From Spirochaetales bacterium (GTDB lineage Bacteria > Spirochaetota > Spirochaetia > JAFGXN01): a DNA stretch of 34,565 bases. Position numbers and translations under genes: made by a program. Below, piece after piece: positions 23,221 to 30,920 of this stretch (positions are counted from its first letter, which is position 1; each line of letters begins with the position of its first letter). The stretch lies in NCBI GenBank assembly GCA_016936615.1, contig JAFGXN010000034.1, positions 1 through 34,565 of the forward strand, written 5' to 3'. The notes beneath the pieces were generated by a model that made no database searches, was not told where the DNA came from, and was given only the letters and a program-made list of their open reading frames with translations.

Positions 23221-24729
23221 ATGAAGAGTCCTGTATACATTGCTATAGATTTAAAATCATTTTATGCCTCAGTTGAATGTATGGAACGCGGACTTAATTC
23301 TTTGACTACAAATCTTGTTGTTGCAGATCCAAGTCGAACTAGTAAGACTATTTGCCTAGCTGTTTCTCCTTGCCTGAAAGCTTATGGTGTTTCTGGTAGA
23401 CCTAGATTGTTTGAGGTAGAGCAATGTGTAAAGCAGATAAATGCTTTGAGATTAGCAAAGGCTGGAGGGCAAGCTTTGAAGGATTCGAGTTATGATGATT
23501 TAGAGTTAAAATCTAATCCAAATTTATCGCTTGGTTACATTACAGCTCAGCCTCAAATGGCAAAGTATATAGAATATAGTTCGCGAATTTACAACATTTA
23601 TCTAAAGTATTTTGCGCCAGAGGATATTCATGTCTATTCGATAGATGAAGTTTTTATAGAAATAACAAATTATCTAAAAGCATATAAATTATCTCCCAAA
23701 GAGCTAGTTTCAAAGATTCTAAAAGATGTTCGAGAAACTACCGGTATTACTGCAACGGCGGGAATTGGTACTAATCTTTATCTGGCAAAAATTGCTATGG
23801 ATATTCTTGCCAAAAAACAGTCTACAGAGCAACCTGACCAGCAAATAGCCACGTTGGATGAGGAAAGTTATCGCAGGCAATTATGGGATCATAGGCCAAT
23901 TACAGATTTCTGGCGGGTAGGCAAGGGATATGCCACTAGGCTTGCAAAGATGGGCTTGTTTACAATGGGAGATGTTGCTAGATGCTCAATTGGCAGGGCT
24001 AATGATTACTTAAATGAAAGTCTACTTTATAAAGCCTTTGGTGTAAATGCTGAGCTTTTAATAGATCATGCTTGGGGATGGGAATCTTGTGAAATGTCTG
24101 ATATAAAAAAGTATAAACCTCAAGCCCAAAGTGTGAGTTCAGGGCAGGTTCTTCACACAAGTTATAGCTATGAAGAGGCGAAAATAATTATTTGGGAGAT
24201 GGCTGACATGCTTGCGCTTGATTTGCTTGATAAAAGTTTAATCACAAACCAGATTGTCTTGACTGTGAGCTACGATATCGAAAATTTAATAGATCCAGAG
24301 ATTAGTTGCAACTTCCAGGGTGAAGTTGCAGTTGATGGATATGGTCGAAGAGTTCCAAAATCTGCACATGGTACGATTAATCTTGGCTGTCACACAAGTT
24401 CTGCTAAGATAATTATAGAAGCTTCATTGAGCTTGTTTGATAGAATTATTGATAAAAATTTGTTGATTAGAAAAGTAAATTTTTCAGCTAATAATGTGGT
24501 AAATGAAAAAAATAATTCTTTGGGCAGGTATAATCAAGCGAGTTTATTTGATGATGGTGCTCAAGTTGAGGCTAGGAAGAAAGAGTTAGAACGTGAGCGA
24601 AAAATTCAAGAAACTGTGCTAAAACTAAAGAAAGTTAATGGTAAGAATATTATTCTAAAAGCCAAGAATCTGCAAGAAGGTGCTACTACAATGGAAAGAA
24701 ACAAGCAGATTGGGGGTCATAAAGCATGA
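23221..24729 (+). CDS. Y-family DNA polymerase (UmuC/UvrX-like)
   Basis: The product has 502 residues. The catalytic carboxylates are in place: Asp10 in YIAIDLKSFYASVE, and Asp142-Glu143 in VYSIDEVFIE. Palm, fingers, thumb (helix-hairpin region near GKGYATRLAKMGLFTMGDVA) and little-finger parts follow in order. Near the C-terminus, QASLF (439-443) matches the beta-clamp-binding motif. This is a translesion polymerase of the UmuC-like branch common on plasmids and prophages of Bacillota, so transfer is likely. AAGGAG lies 13 bases before the ATG, longer than ideal; no better start was seen. The stop overlaps the following YolD-like gene (ATGA), as in known polymerase-YolD pairs. No UmuD gene is present. 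Confidence 0.9.
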   Translation: MKSPVYIAIDLKSFYASVECMERGLNSLTTNLVVADPSRTSKTICLAVSPCLKAYGVSGRPRLFEVEQCVKQINALRLAKAGGQALKDSSYDDLELKSNPNLSLGYITAQPQMAKYIEYSSRIYNIYLKYFAPEDIHVYSIDEVFIEITNYLKAYKLSPKELVSKILKDVRETTGITATAGIGTNLYLAKIAMDILAKKQSTEQPDQQIATLDEESYRRQLWDHRPITDFWRVGKGYATRLAKMGLFTMGDVARCSIGRANDYLNESLLYKAFGVNAELLIDHAWGWESCEMSDIKKYKPQAQSVSSGQVLHTSYSYEEAKIIIWEMADMLALDLLDKSLITNQIVLTVSYDIENLIDPEISCNFQGEVAVDGYGRRVPKSAHGTINLGCHTSSAKIIIEASLSLFDRIIDKNLLIRKVNFSANNVVNEKNNSLGRYNQASLFDDGAQVEARKKELERERKIQETVLKLKKVNGKNIILKAKNLQEGATTMERNKQIGGHKA

Positions 24730-25145
24730 ATGGCAAATATGATGATATTATAAATCTACCACGTCATAAGTCAAAGATTCGTTCTTCAATGGCAAGAGCA
24801 GATAGAGCTGCTCAATTTATGCCGTTTGCAGCTCTTGCTGGCTACGAAGATTCAATTAGAGAAACAGCACGACTTACTGGTGATAAGATAGAACTAGATG
24901 CCCAAGCCAAAGAATCTGTAAATCGCAAACTCCAATTACTTGTAAATAATATTGAAAATCAACCTGAAGTAGAAATAATTTACTTTGTGCCAGACAATAA
25001 AAAACCCGGAGGAAGCTATCTCTCCAGTACAAGTCTTATAAAAAAAATTGATGAATCTCAAAAAATTATTTATACACAAGATGGTTGTGAAATTTTTATA
25101 GATGATATTTTGGATATACGAAGTGAAATCTTTGACAGCATATAA
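24726..25145 (+). CDS. YolD-like family protein
   Basis: The product has 139 residues. It has the family signature in MARADRAAQFMPFAALAGYE followed by a small beta-rich C-terminus. YolD-like proteins are regularly encoded next to UmuC-type polymerases in Bacillota and are thought to act with them, possibly replacing UmuD, but the mechanism is not established. Here the start codon overlaps the polymerase stop by four bases (ATGA), which couples translation and supports the functional link. Confidence 0.85.
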   Translation: MNGKYDDIINLPRHKSKIRSSMARADRAAQFMPFAALAGYEDSIRETARLTGDKIELDAQAKESVNRKLQLLVNNIENQPEVEIIYFVPDNKKPGGSYLSSTSLIKKIDESQKIIYTQDGCEIFIDDILDIRSEIFDSI

Positions 25146-25147
25146 TT

Positions 25148-25167
25148 AATGTTTTTTGCAAAACATT
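25148..25167 (+). terminator. Weak hairpin after the YolD-like gene
   Basis: AATGTTTT, loop TTGC, AAAACATT immediately follows the stop codon. The stem is 8 bp but AT-rich and lacks a following T-run, so termination is doubtful. Confidence 0.25.
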
Positions 25168-25415
25168 TAAGAATATAGGTGTAAAAAAACTAGGTCTATA
25201 TAAAATATGCTGGTTGTGTAAATCTCTTTGCATTTATTTTCCTTGCAATGTAATGAATTTTTAGTTTTGTATTTTACAAGTTCTGATTCTTCTTGAAGTT
25301 CTCAGCTTGCTGGTTATTTGATAAGAACTTCCCAGTAGCCACCTTGTATTCGCTATGAAGCAAGAGTAGATATTAGTGGATTTTATGTTCGTTAATCATC
25401 TTTTTTTTTCAATAT

Positions 25416-28400
25416 TTATTTGTACTTAAGCTTAATTTCCATAAATTTATCTGGCAATTCCGTAGTCATTGTCATAATATGCTTCAGCTTGTTACCTGCT
25501 GATTTGTCTCTTGCTTTTTCGTAGTCTACACTCTTAGTTATCTCGTCAATATAGGGTATCGGTTTCGGTTCTGAGACTGTGAATGAGTTAATAGATTTTA
25601 ACAGCAAATTAGTATATATTCCCCACTTTTCAGCAATATTCTCTATTTCATCTTTTAATTTATTTTGTTTCCAATCAGCAAAAGCATCATCAAAATGGAT
25701 ACCATATTCTAGTTTTCCTGGAACCAACTCAGTATTAACGAACTCTCTTAGCATATTTGCTTTATTATCATCACCCATATCACTGAGTTCTTGTATTTGT
25801 TCATGAATGATTCTTAAAGTCTCATCGTCAACAAACTGAACACCATTAACATTACTTACTTTGGATCCTATTAATTGTAAAATATGATTTGCATCAATTA
25901 CTTGAGTACCAGCAAGTTTAGTTCTACCAACCAATGATCTTATGACCAAAGGATCAGGCTCAGAACCTTCTGCTCTTACTAGATTTTTATAAGCACCAAC
26001 ATATTTAAGCCAAGTGTGCTCATCTATGCCAAATGAACTGTCATTCCATTTATACTCATAATATTGTTCAACAAAATTAAGTTGGTTAGCTGCATCCCTA
26101 AATGCGGAAAGAAATTTTTCTAATCCCTCTTTATCATATTTTAAAGCTTGCCAATCTGCAGGGTTAGGCAAGGTTGGAATCATTTCTTCAATGTTTACTT
26201 TCAATTTTCTTACTGAGTTTTCATAAGTGTCAACAATTGCCTTGCTACTGCTTCCTCCACTACCATATAATTTAAGAGCAATATCTACAGTCTCCCTGGT
26301 AATCTCTGGATATTGGAAATTGACAATAGTACCAAACTCTTTTCCTTCACCAAATATACGATTTGTTCTTGAATAAGCTTGAATCAAACCTTGAAGCTCT
26401 AACGATCTATCTACATAAAGCGTGTTTAGCCTCTTAGAATCATAGCCGGTTAATAATTGATCCGCCACGATCACTAAATCAATATTCTTTGCATTCCTGC
26501 CGCTACCGCCTCTTTTAGTTCTAGAGATTATATCTTCAAAATAAGCGGATTCGCCATGTTTCTTATCTCCTGCAACAAATTCAATACCAGTGTATTGAGC
26601 ATAATCTTTGAACATTCTTTTTACTAAATCAACAGGAACTATATTTTCAGGATCGTTCTCATCACCAAAACTAAAGGTCATGGCAATATTCAGCTTCATA
26701 TCACGCTCGGCTAACTGCTTTATAAACTCATCGTAGTAAGCTATAACACGCTTTTTATAGGCGACTGTTAAAATCGCATTAAACTCTCTTCTCATTGATT
26801 GCTGATCCCAATTATCAAGCATTGAAGTAACAACTCTAGGGATATGGGTTTCATCCTGATAAACAAGTATGTCATATTTTTTTGACTGTCTTTCAACTTC
26901 TGCCAGGCTGAAAGTTTGTACTTTTCTTTCGATTTCTCTATCTGGTAGATCAGGATGTTCTTCTTTTATCTTATCAAATAACTGATCTCTTAAATCCTCA
27001 TGACTTTTAAACTCGCCCGTATTGATATAGTCCACATGAAAGCCTAGAACATTACCGTCTGCTATAGCCTGATCAATGGTATACTCATGAAGTTTAGGAC
27101 CAAACAGTTTTTCTGTGGTATCAATGACTTCGCTTTTTTCATTTATTTTTCCTTTAATATTGTTCTCATCAAAGAGTGGTGTCCCTGTGAAACCAAAGAA
27201 CAAGCCCTTCTGTTTAAAATACTTTTTTATGTCTCCCATCATCTGACCCATTGTAGTTCTATGAGCTTCATCAATGATAAATACAATTTTCTTTTCAGCC
27301 AGAGAATTATCCTTTGCTTCTTCTAACTCATTTACCAGAATATTAAGCTTAAACGTTGTGGTTACGATAATACCGGGCTTTGCTGATTGTAACTTCTTTT
27401 TTAGCTGATAGGTGAATTTTGTATCATCAACATCTACAGGTTCATACTTTGCATAGGCTTTAAACTCTTCACTTGTTTTACTATCAAGCTCCCGCCTGTC
27501 TACTAAAAAGACCACTTTATCAAACCCTGCACGGGTTGCCAAAAAGAGGGCGGTCTTAAAACTTGTAATTGTTTTCCCGCTTCCCGTAGTATGCCAGACA
27601 AACCCACCGTGGGGAATGCGTTCTTTATTATCAAAGCCAAAGGCAGCACCTTCAACAGACTGGAGCGCATATACCTGATAGGGTCTCATTAACATGTGCT
27701 TGCGGTTCTCTTCATCCCTGGCTTCATCAATGACCAGATAATCACCAACCATCTGATGAGCCATAGGAATCATCAAAAAATTTTCAATAACTTTCTTCCA
27801 TTCATTTACCGGTTCATTATATTTATCTGCCCAATGAAATACAAATACAGTGTTGAAGTCATCCACACTTTTAGGTGTGGCAAAGTAGCGTGTTTCAATT
27901 TCTGTTGTAATTACCATCATCTGAGAAAAAGCCATGAAGTTATTACTGTATTCACCATCTCGATAATACCTGATAAATTGACCATAAGCTTCATCTAAGG
28001 ATTTGTCTGTACGTTTTTGCTCAATATTTATCAGAGGTAAGCCATTAATAAGCAGTACAATATCAAAACGATTGCCCTTGTCAGTTTGAACTTCGCGTGC
28101 CACCGTGTAACTTGAGTCACCACCGCTAACTTCCGCTTTCTTAAGAATTGTTAAGGTAATCTGCTTGCGGGTAATATCCGGGTGGTCATCTCTATAAATC
28201 CCGTCAATTTTTCCCTTGTTTCCTTCCATTGACAGAACTTTAGCAGCTTCAAAACTATTACTGATTTGATTAACCTTAGACATAACCTGTTTAAACTCAT
28301 TATCAGTTAGGGGAACCCCTTCAAGCTGATCTGCATTGATTCTATTTAATTCGCTTCTCCAATTATTAATCAAATCCTTTACAGTAACTTTTTTGATATT

Positions 28401-28502
28401 ACCGTTTAAAGAATCAGGTGATTCCCATTTATATTTTTTAAGCTCGTTTACAAAATTTTCCTGAAACGCCCGTTCTGTAGCGTTTTTAGGTGCATTGCTC
28501 AT
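25416..28502 (-). CDS. hsdR: Type I restriction endonuclease motor subunit HsdR
   Basis: The product has 1028 residues, full length for the EcoR124-type branch. The nuclease domain carries Asp147 (NRFDIVL) and Glu161-Gln-Lys163 (INIEQKRT), the PD-(D/E)xK site. The helicase motor has Walker A TTGSGKT (305-311), DEAH (411-414), FFGFTGTPLF, and later LVIVADQLLTGYDSKRLNTL and YSRTNR. A C-terminal helical region binds the methylase core. It cuts unmodified DNA after ATP-driven translocation when joined with HsdM and HsdS. AGGAG precedes the ATG. It is the last gene of the operon, separated from the DUF1016 gene by 114 bases that include a copy of the junction repeat. No frameshift is seen, so it should be active. 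Confidence 0.95.
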   Translation of the reverse strand: MSNAPKNATERAFQENFVNELKKYKWESPDSLNGNIKKVTVKDLINNWRSELNRINADQLEGVPLTDNEFKQVMSKVNQISNSFEAAKVLSMEGNKGKIDGIYRDDHPDITRKQITLTILKKAEVSGGDSSYTVAREVQTDKGNRFDIVLLINGLPLINIEQKRTDKSLDEAYGQFIRYYRDGEYSNNFMAFSQMMVITTEIETRYFATPKSVDDFNTVFVFHWADKYNEPVNEWKKVIENFLMIPMAHQMVGDYLVIDEARDEENRKHMLMRPYQVYALQSVEGAAFGFDNKERIPHGGFVWHTTGSGKTITSFKTALFLATRAGFDKVVFLVDRRELDSKTSEEFKAYAKYEPVDVDDTKFTYQLKKKLQSAKPGIIVTTTFKLNILVNELEEAKDNSLAEKKIVFIIDEAHRTTMGQMMGDIKKYFKQKGLFFGFTGTPLFDENNIKGKINEKSEVIDTTEKLFGPKLHEYTIDQAIADGNVLGFHVDYINTGEFKSHEDLRDQLFDKIKEEHPDLPDREIERKVQTFSLAEVERQSKKYDILVYQDETHIPRVVTSMLDNWDQQSMRREFNAILTVAYKKRVIAYYDEFIKQLAERDMKLNIAMTFSFGDENDPENIVPVDLVKRMFKDYAQYTGIEFVAGDKKHGESAYFEDIISRTKRGGSGRNAKNIDLVIVADQLLTGYDSKRLNTLYVDRSLELQGLIQAYSRTNRIFGEGKEFGTIVNFQYPEITRETVDIALKLYGSGGSSSKAIVDTYENSVRKLKVNIEEMIPTLPNPADWQALKYDKEGLEKFLSAFRDAANQLNFVEQYYEYKWNDSSFGIDEHTWLKYVGAYKNLVRAEGSEPDPLVIRSLVGRTKLAGTQVIDANHILQLIGSKVSNVNGVQFVDDETLRIIHEQIQELSDMGDDNKANMLREFVNTELVPGKLEYGIHFDDAFADWKQNKLKDEIENIAEKWGIYTNLLLKSINSFTVSEPKPIPYIDEITKSVDYEKARDKSAGNKLKHIMTMTTELPDKFMEIKLKYK

Positions 28503-28533
28503 AGATATTGTCTCCTTTGTTAAATGAACATCT
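28493..28533 (-). repeat. hsdS-hsdR junction repeat, copy 3 (ahead of intact hsdR)
   Basis: On the minus strand this reads ATGTTCATTTAA (the coding end Met-Phe-Ile-stop of hsdS), a ribosome site, then ATGAGCAATG (the start of hsdR). The copy stands ahead of hsdR although hsdS itself ends 2.4 kb away. Confidence 0.85.
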
Positions 28534-28616
28534 CGTTTTGAACTGTTTCCAAAATGGAAATAGTTGCTAGTTTTTTATTGTAATATAGTTGTATTCTCTG
28601 TTCCATCTTCCATATT

Positions 28617-29738
28617 TTATTTTCTATCCAATAGCTTCATATCATTTTCAATCTCATCTATTGTAGGTAAAGATCCTTTCAATTCTTCAGGGACAATCTC
28701 TGTTAAGCTAAATTCGCTTACTCCCATGGGTTTTCCGAAGTCTCTTAATGCAAACTCTGTCTCAATTTTATTTTTATCTCTACACAGTAAGATACCGATA
28801 GTTTGATTATCAGTATCGGATTTCAAATATGTATCAACTGCGGAAAGGTAAAAATTAAGTTTACCTGCATATTCAGGAATAAACTTGGTATTTTTCAGTT
28901 CTATTACGACATAACATTTAAGTTTTACATGATAAAAAAGTAAATCAATATAGTAATCTGAATCTCCTACTTCTAAATGGTATTGACGACCAATAAAAGC
29001 AAAACCTTTTCCGAGTTCTAATAAAAATTTTGTTATATGATTTACCAGTTGATTTTCAATATCTCGTTCATTATAAGGCTTTGTAAGAGTTAGAAAATCA
29101 AAAGAATATGGATCTTTTAATGTTTGTTGTGCTAAATCAGATTGTGGTTTAGGTAGAGTACTTTTAAAATTTGTAATAGCCTTTCCTTCTCTTTTATATA
29201 AATCAGTTTTTATCTGCAATGCCAGAGTATCACGGCTCCAACCATTTTCAATTGTTTCAGTTATATAGTAATAAGCTTCTTCAAAGTCATTAGAATTTGT
29301 AAAAATATGAATATTATGACCCCAAGGTATTTGTCCTGTAATTTCTGGTATAATCAAGTTCTGATCTAGAGCGTTATCATTTTTGGCAACGCATTGTTGC
29401 CATTCTTTGTTGTTTTGTAATTTGGCAACAAGCTGTTGCCAAATTGATCCGTTACTATAGAAGTTGTAAAATGCTCTGCAATATCTAAGATTTTTAGGAG
29501 AAAATCCTCCTATCTCCGGAAAGTCAGCTTTTAAATCTTTGCTAAATTGATCAATAAAGCTACTTCCCCAACGTGCTTTTTTTTGTTTTTCAACAATTTC
29601 ATTCCCAAGATACCAATAAAGTGAAATCAATTCTTTGTTGGCTGAAACACTGGCTTTTATTTGTGATTGCCGAATTTTCAACTTAATTTTTTTTACCCAA
29701 TTTATATATTCAGATGTATTGATTGGTTCATTGCTCAT
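28617..29738 (-). CDS. DUF1016/YhcG-type PD-(D/E)XK nuclease-domain protein
   Basis: The product has 373 residues. The N-terminal DUF1016 helical domain (about 10-170) has the typical ISLYWYLGNEIVEKQ run and GWGSSFIDQF-like region (RWGSSFIDQFSKDLKADFPE). The C-terminal nuclease-like domain (about 225-360) has SDYYIDLLFYH and VVIELKNTKF, the Asp...Glu-x-Lys site of this superfamily. Members are frequently embedded in type I restriction operons, but their role there is unproven; proposals include a defence accessory nuclease. The start codon lies within a copy of the hsdS-hsdR junction, so its first residues MSN and its ribosome site (GGGAGG) derive from an hsdR-like start. Confidence 0.88.
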   Translation of the reverse strand: MSNEPINTSEYINWVKKIKLKIRQSQIKASVSANKELISLYWYLGNEIVEKQKKARWGSSFIDQFSKDLKADFPEIGGFSPKNLRYCRAFYNFYSNGSIWQQLVAKLQNNKEWQQCVAKNDNALDQNLIIPEITGQIPWGHNIHIFTNSNDFEEAYYYITETIENGWSRDTLALQIKTDLYKREGKAITNFKSTLPKPQSDLAQQTLKDPYSFDFLTLTKPYNERDIENQLVNHITKFLLELGKGFAFIGRQYHLEVGDSDYYIDLLFYHVKLKCYVVIELKNTKFIPEYAGKLNFYLSAVDTYLKSDTDNQTIGILLCRDKNKIETEFALRDFGKPMGVSEFSLTEIVPEELKGSLPTIDEIENDMKLLDRK

Positions 29739-29770
29739 AGATATTGCCTCCCTGTATTAAATGAACATTT
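29730..29770 (-). repeat. hsdS-hsdR junction repeat, copy 2 (ahead of the DUF1016 gene)
   Basis: The minus strand has ATGTTCATTTAA, then TACAGGGAGGCAATATCT, then ATGAGCAATG. It begins three bases beyond the rhuM stop codon, and its final ATG is the start of the DUF1016 gene. Confidence 0.85.
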
Positions 29771-30787
29771 TTATTTCTTATCTTTTTTAGAAATATCTTT
29801 TTTAGAAATATCTTTTTCAAGATTTTTTATACTTTCTAAATATTCTTTTTCTACCGGAGAAAGTGTTTTTACCTGATATTTCTTATATTCTGCTTCTGCC
29901 TTGTTCATTGCTTTTTGATGGCTTATTTTTCCTGAATCATGTAATGTTCCTTTTCCATAGCTTGTGGTAAATAGATCAAGCTCTGCAATCCAATCTTGCA
30001 TTTTCATAGTTTTGTGATCCATTGCTTTAAGTTCTGCAAGGTCAAAAAAAGCTGAAACAAGACGATTGAGCCTTTGTAATTCTTCTTCATCAAGATAATT
30101 TTTGGCAATTGCAATATCTTTTTTTACCGGAATTTCTCCTGAAAAAGTTGTTAGTCCCATAAATTCTTTTTCTGCATCTGCGCGATCATAAATTAGCTCT
30201 GCGGCTGTTTGCTTATTAACCGAATAATGTAGTTTGTTTTGAACAGTAGCAAAAAACATCTTTGATTCTTCGCTTTTTGGATCATAATCAATACTTGTTG
30301 CATATAAATCCAATACTTGGCGGTATAAAACTTTTTCACTACTTCTAATATCACGGATTCTGTCGAGTAATTCTTTCCAGTAGTTTCCTCCGCCATAGCC
30401 TTTGAGTCTCTCATCATCCATAGTAAAGCCTTTGATAATGTACTCTCTTAGTCTTGCAGTTGCCCATTTACGAAACTCGGTACCACGCAAAGATTTTACT
30501 CTATAACCAACAGAAATAATAACATCAAGATTGTAGTAATTGGGTGCTTTTTGTTGAAATTCGGAAATTCCGAATTTGTGCATTGTTTCACTTTTAACAA
30601 GCTCTTTTTCTTTATAGATATTTTGAATATGTTCATTGATAGTAGATTTTGCTTTACCAAAAAGCTCTGCCATTTGATCTTGCGTAAGCCAGACAGTTTC
30701 ATTTTCTATTACAACATTTACAGAGACTTTTTCATCTGATGTTTTGAAAATAATTATCTCACCGTTTTGATTATCTTTTTTGGTCAT
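29771..30787 (-). CDS. RhuM-family protein
   Basis: The product has 338 residues. The N-terminal part has the family hallmark VWLTQDQMAELFGKAKSTIN (a winged-helix-like DNA-binding segment), followed by YYNLDVIISVGYRVKS and FRKWATARLREYIIKGFTMD. A helical C-terminal region follows. RhuM proteins are often encoded within type I restriction operons or genomic islands and their function is not established. The extreme C-terminus is a short repeat (DISKK twice) encoded by a 15-base tandem duplication near 29777-29812, a likely slippage site. AAGGA lies 6 bases before the ATG. The start overlaps the end of the hsdR-like remnant ORF by 17 bases. Confidence 0.88.
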   Translation of the reverse strand: MTKKDNQNGEIIIFKTSDEKVSVNVVIENETVWLTQDQMAELFGKAKSTINEHIQNIYKEKELVKSETMHKFGISEFQQKAPNYYNLDVIISVGYRVKSLRGTEFRKWATARLREYIIKGFTMDDERLKGYGGGNYWKELLDRIRDIRSSEKVLYRQVLDLYATSIDYDPKSEESKMFFATVQNKLHYSVNKQTAAELIYDRADAEKEFMGLTTFSGEIPVKKDIAIAKNYLDEEELQRLNRLVSAFFDLAELKAMDHKTMKMQDWIAELDLFTTSYGKGTLHDSGKISHQKAMNKAEAEYKKYQVKTLSPVEKEYLESIKNLEKDISKKDISKKDKK

Positions 30788-30887
30788 ATTTATCCTTGAT
30801 TATTGATTCCCATTTATATTTATTCAGCTCTTTTACAAAGTTTTCTTGAAACGCTCTTTCTGAAGCATTTTTAGGTGCATTGCTCAT
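30771..30887 (-). pseudogene. Truncated 5' end of a second hsdR gene
   Basis: This 38-codon minus-strand ORF begins ATGAGCAATGC. Its first 28 residues (MSNAPKNASERAFQENFVKE, then LNKYKWES) match the intact HsdR N-terminus at 25 of 28 positions. At the DNA level I count nine differences in the 84 aligned bases. After WES similarity stops abruptly and the frame runs to a TAA inside the start of rhuM. It has a good ribosome site (AAGGAGG) and may still be translated as a leader peptide coupled to rhuM. Confidence 0.85.
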
Positions 30888-30920
30888 AAATTTCGCCTCC
30901 TTGTATTAAATGAACATTTC
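30878..30920 (-). repeat. hsdS-hsdR junction repeat, copy 1 (true end of hsdS)
   Basis: Here ATGTTCATTTAA is the real end of hsdS. It continues into AAGGAGG and ATGAGCAATG, the start of the hsdR remnant. This is probably the ancestral hsdS-hsdR boundary. Confidence 0.85.

Noticed and set aside
25295-25331. GAAGTTCT/AGAACTTC inverted repeat
   Set aside because: It has only 8 bp with a 21-base loop and no gene or T-run in a meaningful position.
28493-30920. CRISPR-like array, because a roughly 40-base unit recurs three times
   Set aside because: The spacing is about 1.1-1.2 kb and filled by full genes, and the repeats contain gene ends and starts.
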